Shown here: one piece after another, positions 16,508 to 24,814 of the stretch | Numbering within the stretch: position 1 is the first letter of the stretch | Layout: each line of letters begins with the position of its first letter | Assembly (NCBI GenBank): GCA_009782775.1 | Contig: WRIL01000006.1 | Location: 20,730 to 84,729 of the forward strand | Reading direction: 5' to 3' | Length of the DNA stretch: 64,000 nt | Source: Desulfovibrionaceae bacterium | Lineage (GTDB): Bacteria; Desulfobacterota; Desulfovibrionia; Desulfovibrionales; Desulfovibrionaceae | The notes under the pieces: model-generated | What the model was told of the DNA's origin: nothing | The model's input: only the letters and a program-made list of their open reading frames with translations | The model's database searches: none | Program-made: the position numbers and the translations under genes

Positions 16508-18445
16508 TTATCCCCAGCGCCGCCGCGATTCCGGGCGTTCCTTCCTCTTGACGGTCCGGGCCTGGACCGCGCCCTCCTTGGCCGCCTGCTGAAGCTGCAA
16601 AACGTACAAAGGCAGGGAGGGCGTCCAGGAGGCGTCGGCGCAGGCCGCCGAGAGCATCAGGCAGTCCAGCAAGTGGTTCTGTCCGCCCTTGCGCTCCCAG
16701 ACCAGCCTGCCGCCCTTGCGCACCTGGCGCTCGGAGGAAAGCTGCGCCGCCAGATCCGGCCCGCAGCCGGCGGACAGGCGCAGGGGCTGGCTGCTCTCCG
16801 GGTTGAGCAGACGGGAAAAATCAATGGTCTTCAGGCTCCCGGTATCCAGCATATACAACGGGAGATGCCCGGGGATGGGCCGCCCGGTATGCGGATAACG
16901 CTCGCGGATGACCCGGCGCACATAGGCGGTCTGGGCGTGGCTCGCGCCCTTGCAGGCATGGACCACCCCGCTGCCGTGCCCCCGCACCCACATGTAAACC
17001 TCCTCGGTGCGGGTGAAGACTCCCTCGGTCTCCGTGCCGCCGGAATCCATGGCCGCCCGCCAGATAGGCATGACCTCGCCGGTAATCCTCTCCAGGGGGA
17101 TAGCCGCCCGCTCCGGGGTCCAGTCCGGAACCCCGCCTTCGGCCAACACCGGGTAGACGGTGGTAAAAAGCAAATCCTCTATCTGCCGCCATTCCTCCAG
17201 GCTCCCGTAGTCGATGACATAGGAGGCCAGGCTGGGCATCCAGGCGCGCACCAGATACCAAAAGCCGCGCTTCTGCACGTCGATGCCGCAGGTCAAGGCC
17301 ACGGCCCCGAAGGGCACGCTCCGTGGGGGGAGCCAGGCCTCGCGCAGGGCCAGCAGGCGCTCTTCGTCCGTGGCCAGCTCCACCGGGGTGTAGGGCAGGC
17401 CCAGCTCGTCGTTGGCGAACTGCATTTTTACGCGGGCGTCGTCGGAGGCCTCGGCGAGGATGCGCCTGGAAAGCAGCGCGGAAAGGGAAACGGAACGGGC
17501 CAGGATGGCCGGAAGATGGAAACCGGCGATCTCCGGGTCTTCCACCGCCTCCGCCGCCGGGGAAAAGCCGCGCTCCTCGCTGTGCTGGTACGGCGCCCAA
17601 CCTCCGCCGTTCACGGCCAGATCCCGGAAGTGATCCGTCCACAGGTGGCCGCAGAGCGGGCAACGGTAGCGCCCGAGCTTTTTCCGGCGCACCGCCAGGG
17701 GATCCTTTTCGCCGTCCAGGGCCACGAGGTTCTCCAGGTCCGGCAGGTGCCGCCGTCCGCAGGCCGGGCAACGCGCTTCATAGCAGTAAAGCTGGTCCAC
17801 CTGGGAGACCAGGGCCACCCAGATGCTGGAGGATATATCACCCTTGACCTGCGAGACGCGCAGGATCTTGGACATATCGCCCATGGAGCGGGTGCGGGCC
17901 TCAAAATCCTCCACCGGGTTGCCGGAACCGGAGGCGGCGTAAAGACTCTCTTCGTCCAGAAAAAGCTCGTGCACGGTGATAGAGGCGCGCTGCGAAGGGC
18001 TTTCGGCGGTGGAGAGCCAGATGCGCGTGCCGTTTTTCAGGGTGATGTTATCGGTGCGCTCCCTGGCGATCTGGCGGCGCAGCAGGGGGCTGCCCTTGAG
18101 CAGGGGGAGCAGCTTATCTTTTTTCACGCGGTCCCGCGTCTCCTTGGTGGGCATGGCCAGCATCTTGGTGCCGGGCCGGTAGTCCATGCACCAGCCCAGG
18201 CAGATGTAAAGAATCAGCGTTTTGCCGGTCTGCGGTGAACCGCCGACCACCACCTTGCGCACGCGCTTTTTGGCGTACATATCCAGGATGCCGGGCATGT
18301 AAGGGGAGACGTCCATGCGCGCCGGCGACCCGGCATAGGGGCCATCCTGCACGATGACGTGCCGGGCGGCCCAACGGGAGGGAGGCAGGATTTCGCGTCT
18401 GGCGAAAATCTCCCGCTCGCCGGAGGTGAAACGGAAAGCGCTCAT
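16508..18445 (-). CDS. Terminase large subunit, lambda GpA family
   Basis: Protein of 645 residues. The ATPase part holds a Walker A-like VVGGSPQTGKTLILY (about residues 75-90) and a Walker B-like HELFLDEES. A CPACGRRH...CPLCGHLW pair (about residues 225-265) is a zinc ribbon common in GpA-type terminases. The C-terminal half carries the nuclease, with TCGIDVQKRGFWYLV. It cuts and packages phage DNA at the portal. The start overlaps the preceding gene as ATGA. Confidence 0.92.
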   Translation of the reverse strand: MSAFRFTSGEREIFARREILPPSRWAARHVIVQDGPYAGSPARMDVSPYMPGILDMYAKKRVRKVVVGGSPQTGKTLILYICLGWCMDYRPGTKMLAMPTKETRDRVKKDKLLPLLKGSPLLRRQIARERTDNITLKNGTRIWLSTAESPSQRASITVHELFLDEESLYAASGSGNPVEDFEARTRSMGDMSKILRVSQVKGDISSSIWVALVSQVDQLYCYEARCPACGRRHLPDLENLVALDGEKDPLAVRRKKLGRYRCPLCGHLWTDHFRDLAVNGGGWAPYQHSEERGFSPAAEAVEDPEIAGFHLPAILARSVSLSALLSRRILAEASDDARVKMQFANDELGLPYTPVELATDEERLLALREAWLPPRSVPFGAVALTCGIDVQKRGFWYLVRAWMPSLASYVIDYGSLEEWRQIEDLLFTTVYPVLAEGGVPDWTPERAAIPLERITGEVMPIWRAAMDSGGTETEGVFTRTEEVYMWVRGHGSGVVHACKGASHAQTAYVRRVIRERYPHTGRPIPGHLPLYMLDTGSLKTIDFSRLLNPESSQPLRLSAGCGPDLAAQLSSERQVRKGGRLVWERKGGQNHLLDCLMLSAACADASWTPSLPLYVLQLQQAAKEGAVQARTVKRKERPESRRRWG

Positions 18446-19206
18446 TCCGCGCTCTCCTCCGCCGCTTCGGACCCGGCGTCCGTGGCTTCCTCATCCTCGT
18501 TTTCCTCCGGGGTAAAGAACTCCCGATCCATAGCCCAGGCGTTCATCCAGTCGGCGGTGGCCTCTTCCCAAAAGGCGACCAGATCCGGCAGGCGTTTTTC
18601 GTCGCCGCCGACCAGGTGGATAGTACCCGGCCCGTGCAGACGGATGAAGTTTTCCACCTCGCGCCGGAAAAAAAGCGCCCGGGCCGCGAGATCGCTTTCA
18701 TGGTCCGCCCTGGCCATGAGGCGGCCCTGCTCTTTTTCCAGGCGCAGCTTCTGCCGGGCCGCCTGGATGCTCTTGAGCTCCGCGTCCGCCGAAAGGCGAT
18801 CCATGCTGGCCGTGGCCAGGGCCTTGTTCTCCACTTTGGCCGTGGCTTCCTTCAGGCCCACGGCGTAGGCCAGCAGAGCGTTTTCCTCAAAATGCCCGTT
18901 GGCGTCGGTGGAAAGCTTGCCGGCCTTCAAGTCCCGGCAGAAGGCGGACTTGGAGACCTTGAAGCCGCGATCCGCCAGAAAGGCCACGGCCTCCCGCTGG
19001 GTTTTGCACACGCGCAGGGGGGAAGGGGCGGCGACCCTGGAGGTCTCCGCACTCACCGCATCCCGCGCCCGCTTGAAAGCGGAGATGTTTTCAGGACTGG
19101 GGTTTTCTTTCATTCTTTTTTTGGCTTGTTCCTTGGCCTGCAGCAGAAAAACGAAATCGGTCTCCGCACTCTTTTCAGCCAGGGCCAGCAAATCAGATCC
19201 GCTCAT
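18442..19206 (-). CDS. Putative terminase small subunit
   Basis: Protein of 254 residues beginning MSGSDLLALAEKSAETDFVF. Residues 65-105 look like a winged-helix unit (CKTQREAVAFLADRGFKVSK, then FCRDLKAGKL), followed by a long charged helix with ELKSIQAARQKLRLEKEQGR. The C-terminus is very acidic. This layout, DNA-binding domain plus coiled coil, and the four-base overlap with the terminase large-subunit gene, fit a Nu1-like DNA-recognition subunit. Confidence 0.68.
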   Translation of the reverse strand: MSGSDLLALAEKSAETDFVFLLQAKEQAKKRMKENPSPENISAFKRARDAVSAETSRVAAPSPLRVCKTQREAVAFLADRGFKVSKSAFCRDLKAGKLSTDANGHFEENALLAYAVGLKEATAKVENKALATASMDRLSADAELKSIQAARQKLRLEKEQGRLMARADHESDLAARALFFRREVENFIRLHGPGTIHLVGGDEKRLPDLVAFWEEATADWMNAWAMDREFFTPEENEDEEATDAGSEAAEESAE

Positions 19207-19225
19207 ACATCGCCTCCGGCTGTTT

Positions 19226-20590
19226 TTATGCGTCCAGCCCCCCCCCGCGCTCCGCCATGACCTTGCTGAAGGGTTTGCCGTCCGCCTGCAAGACGGCTTC
19301 GGCTCCTGACATTTCCTGCCAGCGCAGGATGATCACATCGCAAAACTTAGGGTCCAGTTCCAAGATACGGCAGACCCTTCCCAGGCGCTCGCAGGCTATG
19401 AGGGTGGAGCCGGATCCGCCGAAGGGATCCAGTACGATATCTCCCCGGCTGCTGGAATTCACAAGCATGCCCTCAATGAGGGCCACCGGCTTCATGGTGG
19501 GATGCTGCGCCGACACCTGGGGCTTGGGGGCATGAATGACGGAGGAGGCCAGCTCTTCCACCAACGCATCCTTTCCGGTGATACGCAGCAGGCGGTCGCC
19601 GGCGGATACCTGCCAGCCGTTTCCATCCGGCAGAGGCACGGCTGTGGGAAAGGCGTCCATGACCGTGGTCTGCCGCCTGTCGCCGCGCCAGCGGTGCGCC
19701 GCCCCCGGCAGCCAGCCATAGAGAATGGGTTCGTGCTGCCAATGGTAATCAGCCCTGGAAAGCACGGCCTGGTTCTTATGCCAGACCAGGCAGGAAGCCA
19801 GCTTAAAACCGGCCCCCAGGAAAGCCTTGCGGAAGGTTAGGCCACAGGAGCCGCCATCGGCATGGGCGACGTAGACCGCGCCGCCCGGACTGAGACAGCC
19901 GGCCATCTGCCCGAAGGCGAGAGTCAGGAAATAGATAAAATTGTCATCGGGCATGTCGTCGTTTTTGATGCCGCCGGCCTTGCCTTCATAGGCCACGTTA
20001 TAAGGCGGATCCGTCCAGACCATCTCCGCCCTTTCATCTCCCATGAGTTGCTGATAGGGCGGCCAGGCGGTCGCATCGCCACAGACCAGTCGATGGGGGC
20101 CGAGCAGCCAGAGATCTGCCTCCCTGCTTACCGGAACGTCAGGGGCATCTGGCGCCGCATCGGGGTCGGCCTCTTCGCGCTGCAACAAAGCGCGCAAGAG
20201 GCGGTCAATCTCCCCGGAACCAAACCCCGTGACCGCGAGATCAACGTCTAAATCGCGCAGGGCGGCCAGTTCAACAGCCACGGCCCCTTCATTCCATTCC
20301 GCCCAGGTGGCCGAACGGTTCACCAGCAAACGGAAGGCGCGGATCTGTTCATCACTCATGCCTTCGGCGGGCAATACCGGAACCTCGGCTAGGCCTAGAC
20401 GTCGGGCCGCCTTCAGGCGCAAGTGCCCATCCACCACTTCACCATCGCGCCCGGCCAGGATCGGAACACGAAAACCGTAATGACGTATGGCCTCCGTCAT
20501 GCGTTCCACGCAATCATCGTTGCGCCGTAGCGCCTTTTCACAGGGCCGTAGCTTCTCCACCGGCCAGTATTCAAGGTTCAGCTTTTCCAT
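19226..20590 (-). CDS. ParB-domain DNA adenine/cytosine-N4 methyltransferase
   Basis: The ORF track starts at 21145, but the first 185 residues are a shadow of the primase gene. The ATG at 20590 (MEKLNLEYWPVEKL) with AGGAAA upstream gives 454 residues. The first 120 form a ParB/sulfiredoxin-like domain (VVDGHLRLKAARRLGL). Then comes a methyltransferase with catalytic DPPY (TDPPYNVAYEGK, about residue 190) ahead of the SAM-binding motif LDPFGGSGST near the C-terminus, the beta-class order. It could protect phage DNA or regulate replication and packaging. Gap to the primase stop is 14 bases. Confidence 0.88.
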   Translation of the reverse strand: MEKLNLEYWPVEKLRPCEKALRRNDDCVERMTEAIRHYGFRVPILAGRDGEVVDGHLRLKAARRLGLAEVPVLPAEGMSDEQIRAFRLLVNRSATWAEWNEGAVAVELAALRDLDVDLAVTGFGSGEIDRLLRALLQREEADPDAAPDAPDVPVSREADLWLLGPHRLVCGDATAWPPYQQLMGDERAEMVWTDPPYNVAYEGKAGGIKNDDMPDDNFIYFLTLAFGQMAGCLSPGGAVYVAHADGGSCGLTFRKAFLGAGFKLASCLVWHKNQAVLSRADYHWQHEPILYGWLPGAAHRWRGDRRQTTVMDAFPTAVPLPDGNGWQVSAGDRLLRITGKDALVEELASSVIHAPKPQVSAQHPTMKPVALIEGMLVNSSSRGDIVLDPFGGSGSTLIACERLGRVCRILELDPKFCDVIILRWQEMSGAEAVLQADGKPFSKVMAERGGGLDA

Positions 20591-20604
20591 CCGCAGGTTT
20601 CCTG

Positions 20605-22116
20605 TTATGCCTCTACTGCTGCCATGCAGTATGAGGGTTGGGAATGCTCCTGGTCGGATGACTCCGCATCCGGTCTCCCCGCGGAGTTGTCGCTCCGTGG
20701 GGAAACCCTCGCCCTTTCCATCAAGGCCAACACAAGCAAATCCTGATATTCCGCGCTCCAAAGCTCCATGGCCACGCGCTCGTCCTCGGAGAGCAAATCC
20801 GTCCCCTGGAGGATGAAGCCGCCCTGGAACGGTTCCAGCGCGCCCCCCCAGCGGCCCAGCATGTCCCAAGCCTCTTGCGGGCTCAGCGGCGCGTAAAGCC
20901 CCAGGGATGTCAAAGCCGCGGCCAACCGCGCTTCGTGCCCCGAGACATTCGGCAAACCAGAAAGCCAACGTCCCACGGGCATGGATTGCCGGGAATGGAC
21001 GGCCCTGGGAGCGGGCAAGGTCAGGACCGGCGGCAGCCCGGCCTTGATCCAGACGGCCAAATCCACGCCCAGGGAGGCGGCCTCGCCTGGATCCTTGCCC
21101 TGGGGGACCGGCCAGCGGACGGCCTGCCGGTAGGTTTTTCGCCACCAGGGGAAGCCCTCGGCCCCCGGACGGCGGCCGTCTTTATCCGGAGTATCATAGT
21201 CCAGGGCCACCAGGACGGCCGCGCTTTCAGACAAAACCGCATGGGCGGCCGCGTCCGGCTTGCCCCGGTTGGTGCCCACGGCCAGCGCGCCTACGGGCAG
21301 CCCGGCCCTTTCCGCGGCCCAGACGCAGGCCATGGCGTCCAGCTCGCCCTCCACCACCACCCAGGCGCGGGTTTCACCGGCAGGGGCTGCCGGAGACAGG
21401 CGCAACGTCCCCATGAAACTGCCCGGAAGCACATAAAACTTCATGTCCCGCAAAAACCGCTCCCGGTCCGCGTCCGGCCGGCGGACGCGCAGACGCAACG
21501 CTTCGCCGCTCTCGCCCAGGAAAGGGACCAGCAGCCCGCGCGGAATCCAGAGCTTTTTGGGCTGGCCCTTGTCGTCCTTTTCCTCGGGCAACCCCCAGGC
21601 CACCCGGCCCCGATGGTAGCAGTTATTTTTCCCCTCCCCTGGAAGCCATCCAAGCCGGAAACGCGCAACCGTCTCACGGGGCAAGCCCCGGGCCTCCAGC
21701 CGGGCCAGTTCGCCGGGGTTGCCGAGGAGTTGTTCCTGGGCAAAGGTCAGGAGCGCCTCGGCCTTGCTCCGCCAGACCCGCGCCGGATCGGCGTGCTCCT
21801 TGGGGATGAATGCCTCCGGGCGCTTGGCCCTGGGCAGGATCAGAGGACGGCGGCTGCGCTCCCTGGCGGCAACCCCCAGCTGGGCGCAGGCCTCGGCATA
21901 GGACAGACCGCTAAAAACACGCAGGAACTCAATGGCGTCGCCGCCCTTGTTACAGCTCCTGCACCACCAGGTGCCGCGCTCGCCCTGCTCCGGCCAGCAC
22001 TTGAAGCGGTCTTTCCCGCCGCAGGCAGGGCAGGGGCAGGCGTATTCCCCTCCTTTGCTTCCGGCGATTTTCCTGGGTTCCAGACCGCGGCGATAGAGCA
22101 AATCCAGCAGGACCAT
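20605..22116 (-). CDS. Phage DNA primase (CHC2 zinc finger plus Toprim)
   Basis: Protein of 503 residues. The N-terminal zinc-binding domain reads YACPCPACGGKDRFKCW then TWWCRSCNKGGDAIEFL. A Toprim fold follows, with VVVEGELDAMACVW and LVALDYDTPDKDG supplying the acidic metal ligands. It should make primers for phage replication together with the adjacent D5-type helicase. The ATG (22116) lies inside an inverted repeat of CAGGACCAT, so its expression may be controlled by whatever binds that element. Confidence 0.88.
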   Translation of the reverse strand: MVLLDLLYRRGLEPRKIAGSKGGEYACPCPACGGKDRFKCWPEQGERGTWWCRSCNKGGDAIEFLRVFSGLSYAEACAQLGVAARERSRRPLILPRAKRPEAFIPKEHADPARVWRSKAEALLTFAQEQLLGNPGELARLEARGLPRETVARFRLGWLPGEGKNNCYHRGRVAWGLPEEKDDKGQPKKLWIPRGLLVPFLGESGEALRLRVRRPDADRERFLRDMKFYVLPGSFMGTLRLSPAAPAGETRAWVVVEGELDAMACVWAAERAGLPVGALAVGTNRGKPDAAAHAVLSESAAVLVALDYDTPDKDGRRPGAEGFPWWRKTYRQAVRWPVPQGKDPGEAASLGVDLAVWIKAGLPPVLTLPAPRAVHSRQSMPVGRWLSGLPNVSGHEARLAAALTSLGLYAPLSPQEAWDMLGRWGGALEPFQGGFILQGTDLLSEDERVAMELWSAEYQDLLVLALMERARVSPRSDNSAGRPDAESSDQEHSQPSYCMAAVEA

Positions 22117-22368
22117 TATTTATGGTCCTGGCATGGTCTTGGCATGGTCTTGGGTAATAAATACATATAATTATTAATCTTTTTCTTGTTTTAGGACCAT
22201 AGGACCTTTGACACACAAACACATGTATAAACCCCCCCCCGCGCACACGTTTTAAATAGATCCGAAAATGGTCCCATGGGCATGGCTCCCCGTAAAACCC
22301 ACGCCGACCAAGGGATAAAAGGCAGGACAAAAGACAAAAAAGCCCGGGACTGTCCTGCAATGGTCCTG
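22108..22368. repeat. Cluster of AGGACCAT repeats with AT-rich centre, candidate phage origin or operator
   Basis: Copies of CAGGACCAT or its complement lie at 22108-22116, 22122-22130, 22193-22200 (8 bases) and 22360-22368. One-mismatch copies are at 22133-22141, 22144-22152, 22201-22208 and 22268-22275. The copies at 22122-22154 form three tandem 11-bp units. The first pair makes a 9-bp inverted repeat around TATTT that includes the primase start codon. Between copies is an AT-rich stretch (about 22155-22192). The gap of about 250 bases has no gene. Confidence 0.65.
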
Positions 22369-22369
22369 C

Positions 22370-24028
22370 CTAGAAGTCGTCCTGATCCTCCTTGTCCTGA
22401 TCCTTCAGCTTTGACCGCACCGACTGCAAAACGCGCAGGCCGTAGTAATAGTAATGCCCCCCGACCCGCTCCCTTCGGAAGCGTTCTTTCATCAGCTTAC
22501 CGAAGGCCTTCTGGGAAAAGTCTTTTTTGGCGCTGATATTGGCGCGGAACCAGAGCATGAACGTGTCATAAAGCTCGCTGGCCAAGGTGCGCATAGAATC
22601 CGGGTTGTCCTTGATCAGCTCGCAGCAGTCCTCCAGGAATTCACCCAGGAGATCCTCGGACTTGCGATATTCGGCCACCGCCTCCAATACCTTCAACGGG
22701 GGCGCCAGGCCGACCTTCTGCCACTCCAGGCAGCCGCGGACCAGCCAGGCCAGGATGCCGGGCAGCTCCTGGCGTAGCCGTTCGGACAGGGCTTTATCCA
22801 CCGCCCGCTCTTTCGCTCCCTGGGGCTTTCGGTCCACGAAGGATATGGGGAAGTCCACCAGGAGCAAACGCTCCCAGAAGGCGAAATCTGTGGCCGGCGC
22901 ATGCGGTTTATTGTTGGTCAGCAGACAGAGCAGGTGCGTCGGGTCAAATGTGATATCACGCTTGTCATGCGGGTAGCGGCCGGTAAGCTTGTCCCCCCCG
23001 GAAAGCCATTTCACCCGTGCAGCCGAGAAGCGCTGCCCTTCGTCCGTTTCCGAGGCGAAGGCCAGGCGCATGCCGCGCAGGGACATTATATCAGGCGATG
23101 GCCCGGCCGAGCTGCGAACTTTCCCCTGATCCAGCAACATCTCCGACTGGATGACCCTGGCCAGGGCGCTGAAGGGATTGGTGCCCCCCAGCACGTCCAT
23201 GATGATATCCGTGATAATGCTTTTGCCGTTGCGCCCCTTGCCGTACAGTACCAAAAATTTATGCTCGGATACCAGCCCGGTTAGACCGTAACCGAAGATC
23301 CGGCGCAGGAACTCGACCATTTCCCGATCTTCGTCCATGATCTCCAGGAGGGCTTTTTCCCAGGCTGGGCATGGCTCGTCAATGCTCCGCCATTCCACCG
23401 GCGAGGCCCTCATCAAATACTCTTCCGGCCGGCCGGGCCGTAAGAGGCCGGTTTTGAGATCCAGCACCCCGTTGGCCACCGGCAAAGCCCAGGGGTCACG
23501 ATCAAACTCATCCCCGCGGATGGCCAGAGGGGCATCGCGGTTGGTCTTGGCGAAATTCAGACAGTTTAGACGGCCGGTCTTGGAACGGAGCTTGTTGATC
23601 CTGCCCTTCAAGGCCTCGCACTTGGCCTTTAGGCGCTTGGCTGTTTCTCCGTCTCCGCTCTCTTCCGCCTCCTTGCTCGCCTGGAAGTAATGATCACGGG
23701 TGCGCTGATAGGCCTCGACCACACCTTCGACGTCGGCCTGGGCCAGGTGAGCGTTATCGATATCGTCTATCCTCCAGTGATGGCCGCGCCAAGTCATCCA
23801 CTCGCCGGCCTGGCCAACATAGGCATGCCTAAGGCGAAAGAGCGCGGCAAAGAGCATGCCGTCGCCCAGCTCGTTGGCGTACAGGCACTGCATCACGAAA
23901 TCATGAGTCAGCTCGGGAGCCGCCACACCGGAGGATTCACCCCGAGCGGCGGCCTCTTCTTCCTCCTGGCGCGCTCTGGCCATAACCTGCTCGCGTATGA
24001 CATTTTCATCCTTTTTTTCATCTGCCAT
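22370..24028 (-). CDS. D5/P4-type phage replicative helicase
   Basis: Protein of 552 residues. The N-terminal third is charged and helical (FHA-like order not seen). The D5_N-type region includes RGDEFDRDPWALPVANGVLD. The SF3 helicase domain has Walker A LYGKGRNGKSIITD (about residue 260), a following FASETDEGQRF segment and sensor LLCLLTNNKPHAP. It unwinds DNA at the phage origin. The stop codon abuts the AGGACCAT repeat cluster, and the primase gene lies downstream on the same strand. Confidence 0.9.
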   Translation of the reverse strand: MADEKKDENVIREQVMARARQEEEEAAARGESSGVAAPELTHDFVMQCLYANELGDGMLFAALFRLRHAYVGQAGEWMTWRGHHWRIDDIDNAHLAQADVEGVVEAYQRTRDHYFQASKEAEESGDGETAKRLKAKCEALKGRINKLRSKTGRLNCLNFAKTNRDAPLAIRGDEFDRDPWALPVANGVLDLKTGLLRPGRPEEYLMRASPVEWRSIDEPCPAWEKALLEIMDEDREMVEFLRRIFGYGLTGLVSEHKFLVLYGKGRNGKSIITDIIMDVLGGTNPFSALARVIQSEMLLDQGKVRSSAGPSPDIMSLRGMRLAFASETDEGQRFSAARVKWLSGGDKLTGRYPHDKRDITFDPTHLLCLLTNNKPHAPATDFAFWERLLLVDFPISFVDRKPQGAKERAVDKALSERLRQELPGILAWLVRGCLEWQKVGLAPPLKVLEAVAEYRKSEDLLGEFLEDCCELIKDNPDSMRTLASELYDTFMLWFRANISAKKDFSQKAFGKLMKERFRRERVGGHYYYYGLRVLQSVRSKLKDQDKEDQDDF

Positions 24029-24387
24029 ATCAGCTCCCTATGTTTACAGGTCCGGAACCGACGCGTCCGCCGGCGTTCCAAAATTCCACGGATTTATCCC
24101 AAAAAATTCCACACCTTTTGGGGTCGGAAACCCCCGCATTAGATTGGAGGCCAGAGAGGACCCAGAATTTATTCCGAGCGCAAAACCGCCATAGGACCAT
24201 TCTGGATAGATTTTGAAAAAGAGGGGGTAAGGAGGGTGTGGACGGTTCCCCGAAGAGCGGGCTACACCCGCTGTAGGAGGCGGCCGCAATCACTATCTGG
24301 AGGCTGTGACGGACGCCTCGCTTTTCCCATTGTTGAGGAGATTGCGACCGCTCTCCCCTAGATGCAGTCCAGGGTGGAAAATGCGAT

Positions 24388-24409
24388 GATGATAGCGGGA
24401 TGATAGCGG
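24388..24409. repeat. Tandem 11-bp direct repeat near the tRNA
   Basis: GATGATAGCGG occurs twice without spacing. It lies about 50 bases downstream of the tRNA-Arg 3' end. It could be a relic of integrase arm sites, but two copies are too few to show this. Confidence 0.4.
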
Positions 24410-24419
24410 CAAAGAAAAT

Positions 24420-24448
24420 GGCATTATCTCCAAACTGAAGATAATGCC
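24420..24448 (-). terminator. Terminator of tRNA-Arg
   Basis: Perfect 10-bp stem (GGCATTATCT with AGATAATGCC) and a nine-base loop lie just downstream of the tRNA on the minus strand. The hairpin is followed there by ATTTTCTTT. On the plus strand it is also followed by a T run, so it may work in both directions. Confidence 0.75.
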
Positions 24449-24458
24449 CTGATTTTTG

Positions 24459-24535
24459 TGGTGTCCCCGGCGTGAGTCGAACACGCGGCCTACAGCTTAG
24501 GAGGCTGTCGCTCTATCCTGCTGAGCTACGAGGAC
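24459..24535 (-). tRNA. tRNA-Arg (anticodon CCT)
   Basis: The minus strand folds as a complete cloverleaf: a seven-pair acceptor (GTCCTCG with CGGGGAC, one U-G pair), a D arm, anticodon stem ACAGC/GCTGT with loop CTCCTAA, a T arm with loop TTCGACT, discriminator A and an encoded CCA (24459-24461). The anticodon CCT reads the rare Arg codon AGG. tRNA-Arg genes are common integration sites. The 3' end of an integrase reading frame runs into the 5' half of this tRNA. Confidence 0.95.
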
Positions 24536-24787
24536 ACTTGGTTTCTGCGACACCAGGTTTTTTGCCGTAATTTCTGCCGAAAACTTAATATTTCCTGGCA
24601 ACTCCGGTATTGCCTCTACCACGGCTCTTTTCCTCGCGTCAACAACGTGCTGGTGATGCTCCAATATCGTCTTGGGATCATTACCCATAATCTGGGCTAC
24701 CGTGCCAACATCCGCGCCCGCCGCAATGGCCTTATCCGTGTCGTGCTCGTGGAATTTTTGCCATATGCCCTCCATGTTCGGTATGAC
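24497..24787 (-). pseudogene. 3' remnant of a tyrosine recombinase (integrase)
   Basis: About 95 codons resemble the C-terminal part of a phage integrase: [18 protein letters not shown], then [18 protein letters not shown]. In intact relatives this stretch has the catalytic Tyr in HYQHV; here the codon is a His (HHQHV). The upstream H-x-x-R box is also unrecognisable (HEHDTD). A stop lies just upstream of the fragment, and the 5' part is absent. The frame ends inside tRNA-Arg ([10 protein letters not shown]), as is usual for integrases that use a tRNA as att site. It therefore records an older element on the right side of the tRNA. Confidence 0.72.
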
Positions 24788-24814
24788 CTATGGCGTCCGT
24801 TTTTTCCAGCCTAC

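Larger units (their letters stand above)
24029..24458. other. Gene-poor phage-host junction
   Basis: About 430 bases with no supportable gene. The listed ORFs of 81-87 codons have no family features and overlap each other in different frames. The stretch holds one exact AGGACCAT (24193-24200), a tandem 11-bp repeat GATGATAGCGG (24388-24409) and the tRNA terminator. No repressor, Cro or excisionase gene is seen, so the phage early control region is either elsewhere or lost. Confidence 0.6.

Noticed and set aside
16481-18238. 585-codon plus-strand ORF
   Set aside because: It is antisense to the terminase large-subunit gene, whose motifs are clear. The plus-strand translation is low-complexity Gly/Ala/Arg/His typical of a shadow in GC-rich DNA.
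20591-21145. N-terminal 185 codons of the methyltransferase ORF
   Set aside because: They overlap the primase gene in another frame, have shadow-like composition, and a good start lies at 20590.
22122-22154. Three tandem 11-bp repeats as a CRISPR array
   Set aside because: Units are adjacent without spacers and no cas genes are present.
20875-22170. 431-codon plus-strand ORF
   Set aside because: Shadow of the primase gene on the opposite strand.
22208-22231. TTGACA with TATAAA as a plus-strand promoter
   Set aside because: The spacer is only 12 bases and no plus-strand gene follows.
21950-22360. 136-codon ORF across the repeat cluster
   Set aside because: Its second half is a frame shadow of the primase; the first half covers repeats and a C9 tract.
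24030-24293. Two overlapping minus-strand ORFs of 81-87 codons
   Set aside because: They share the same DNA in different frames, show no family features and no convincing start.
24647-24814. Annotated N-terminus of the aldolase ORF
   Set aside because: This part is antisense to the integrase remnant and does not resemble the aldolase family.
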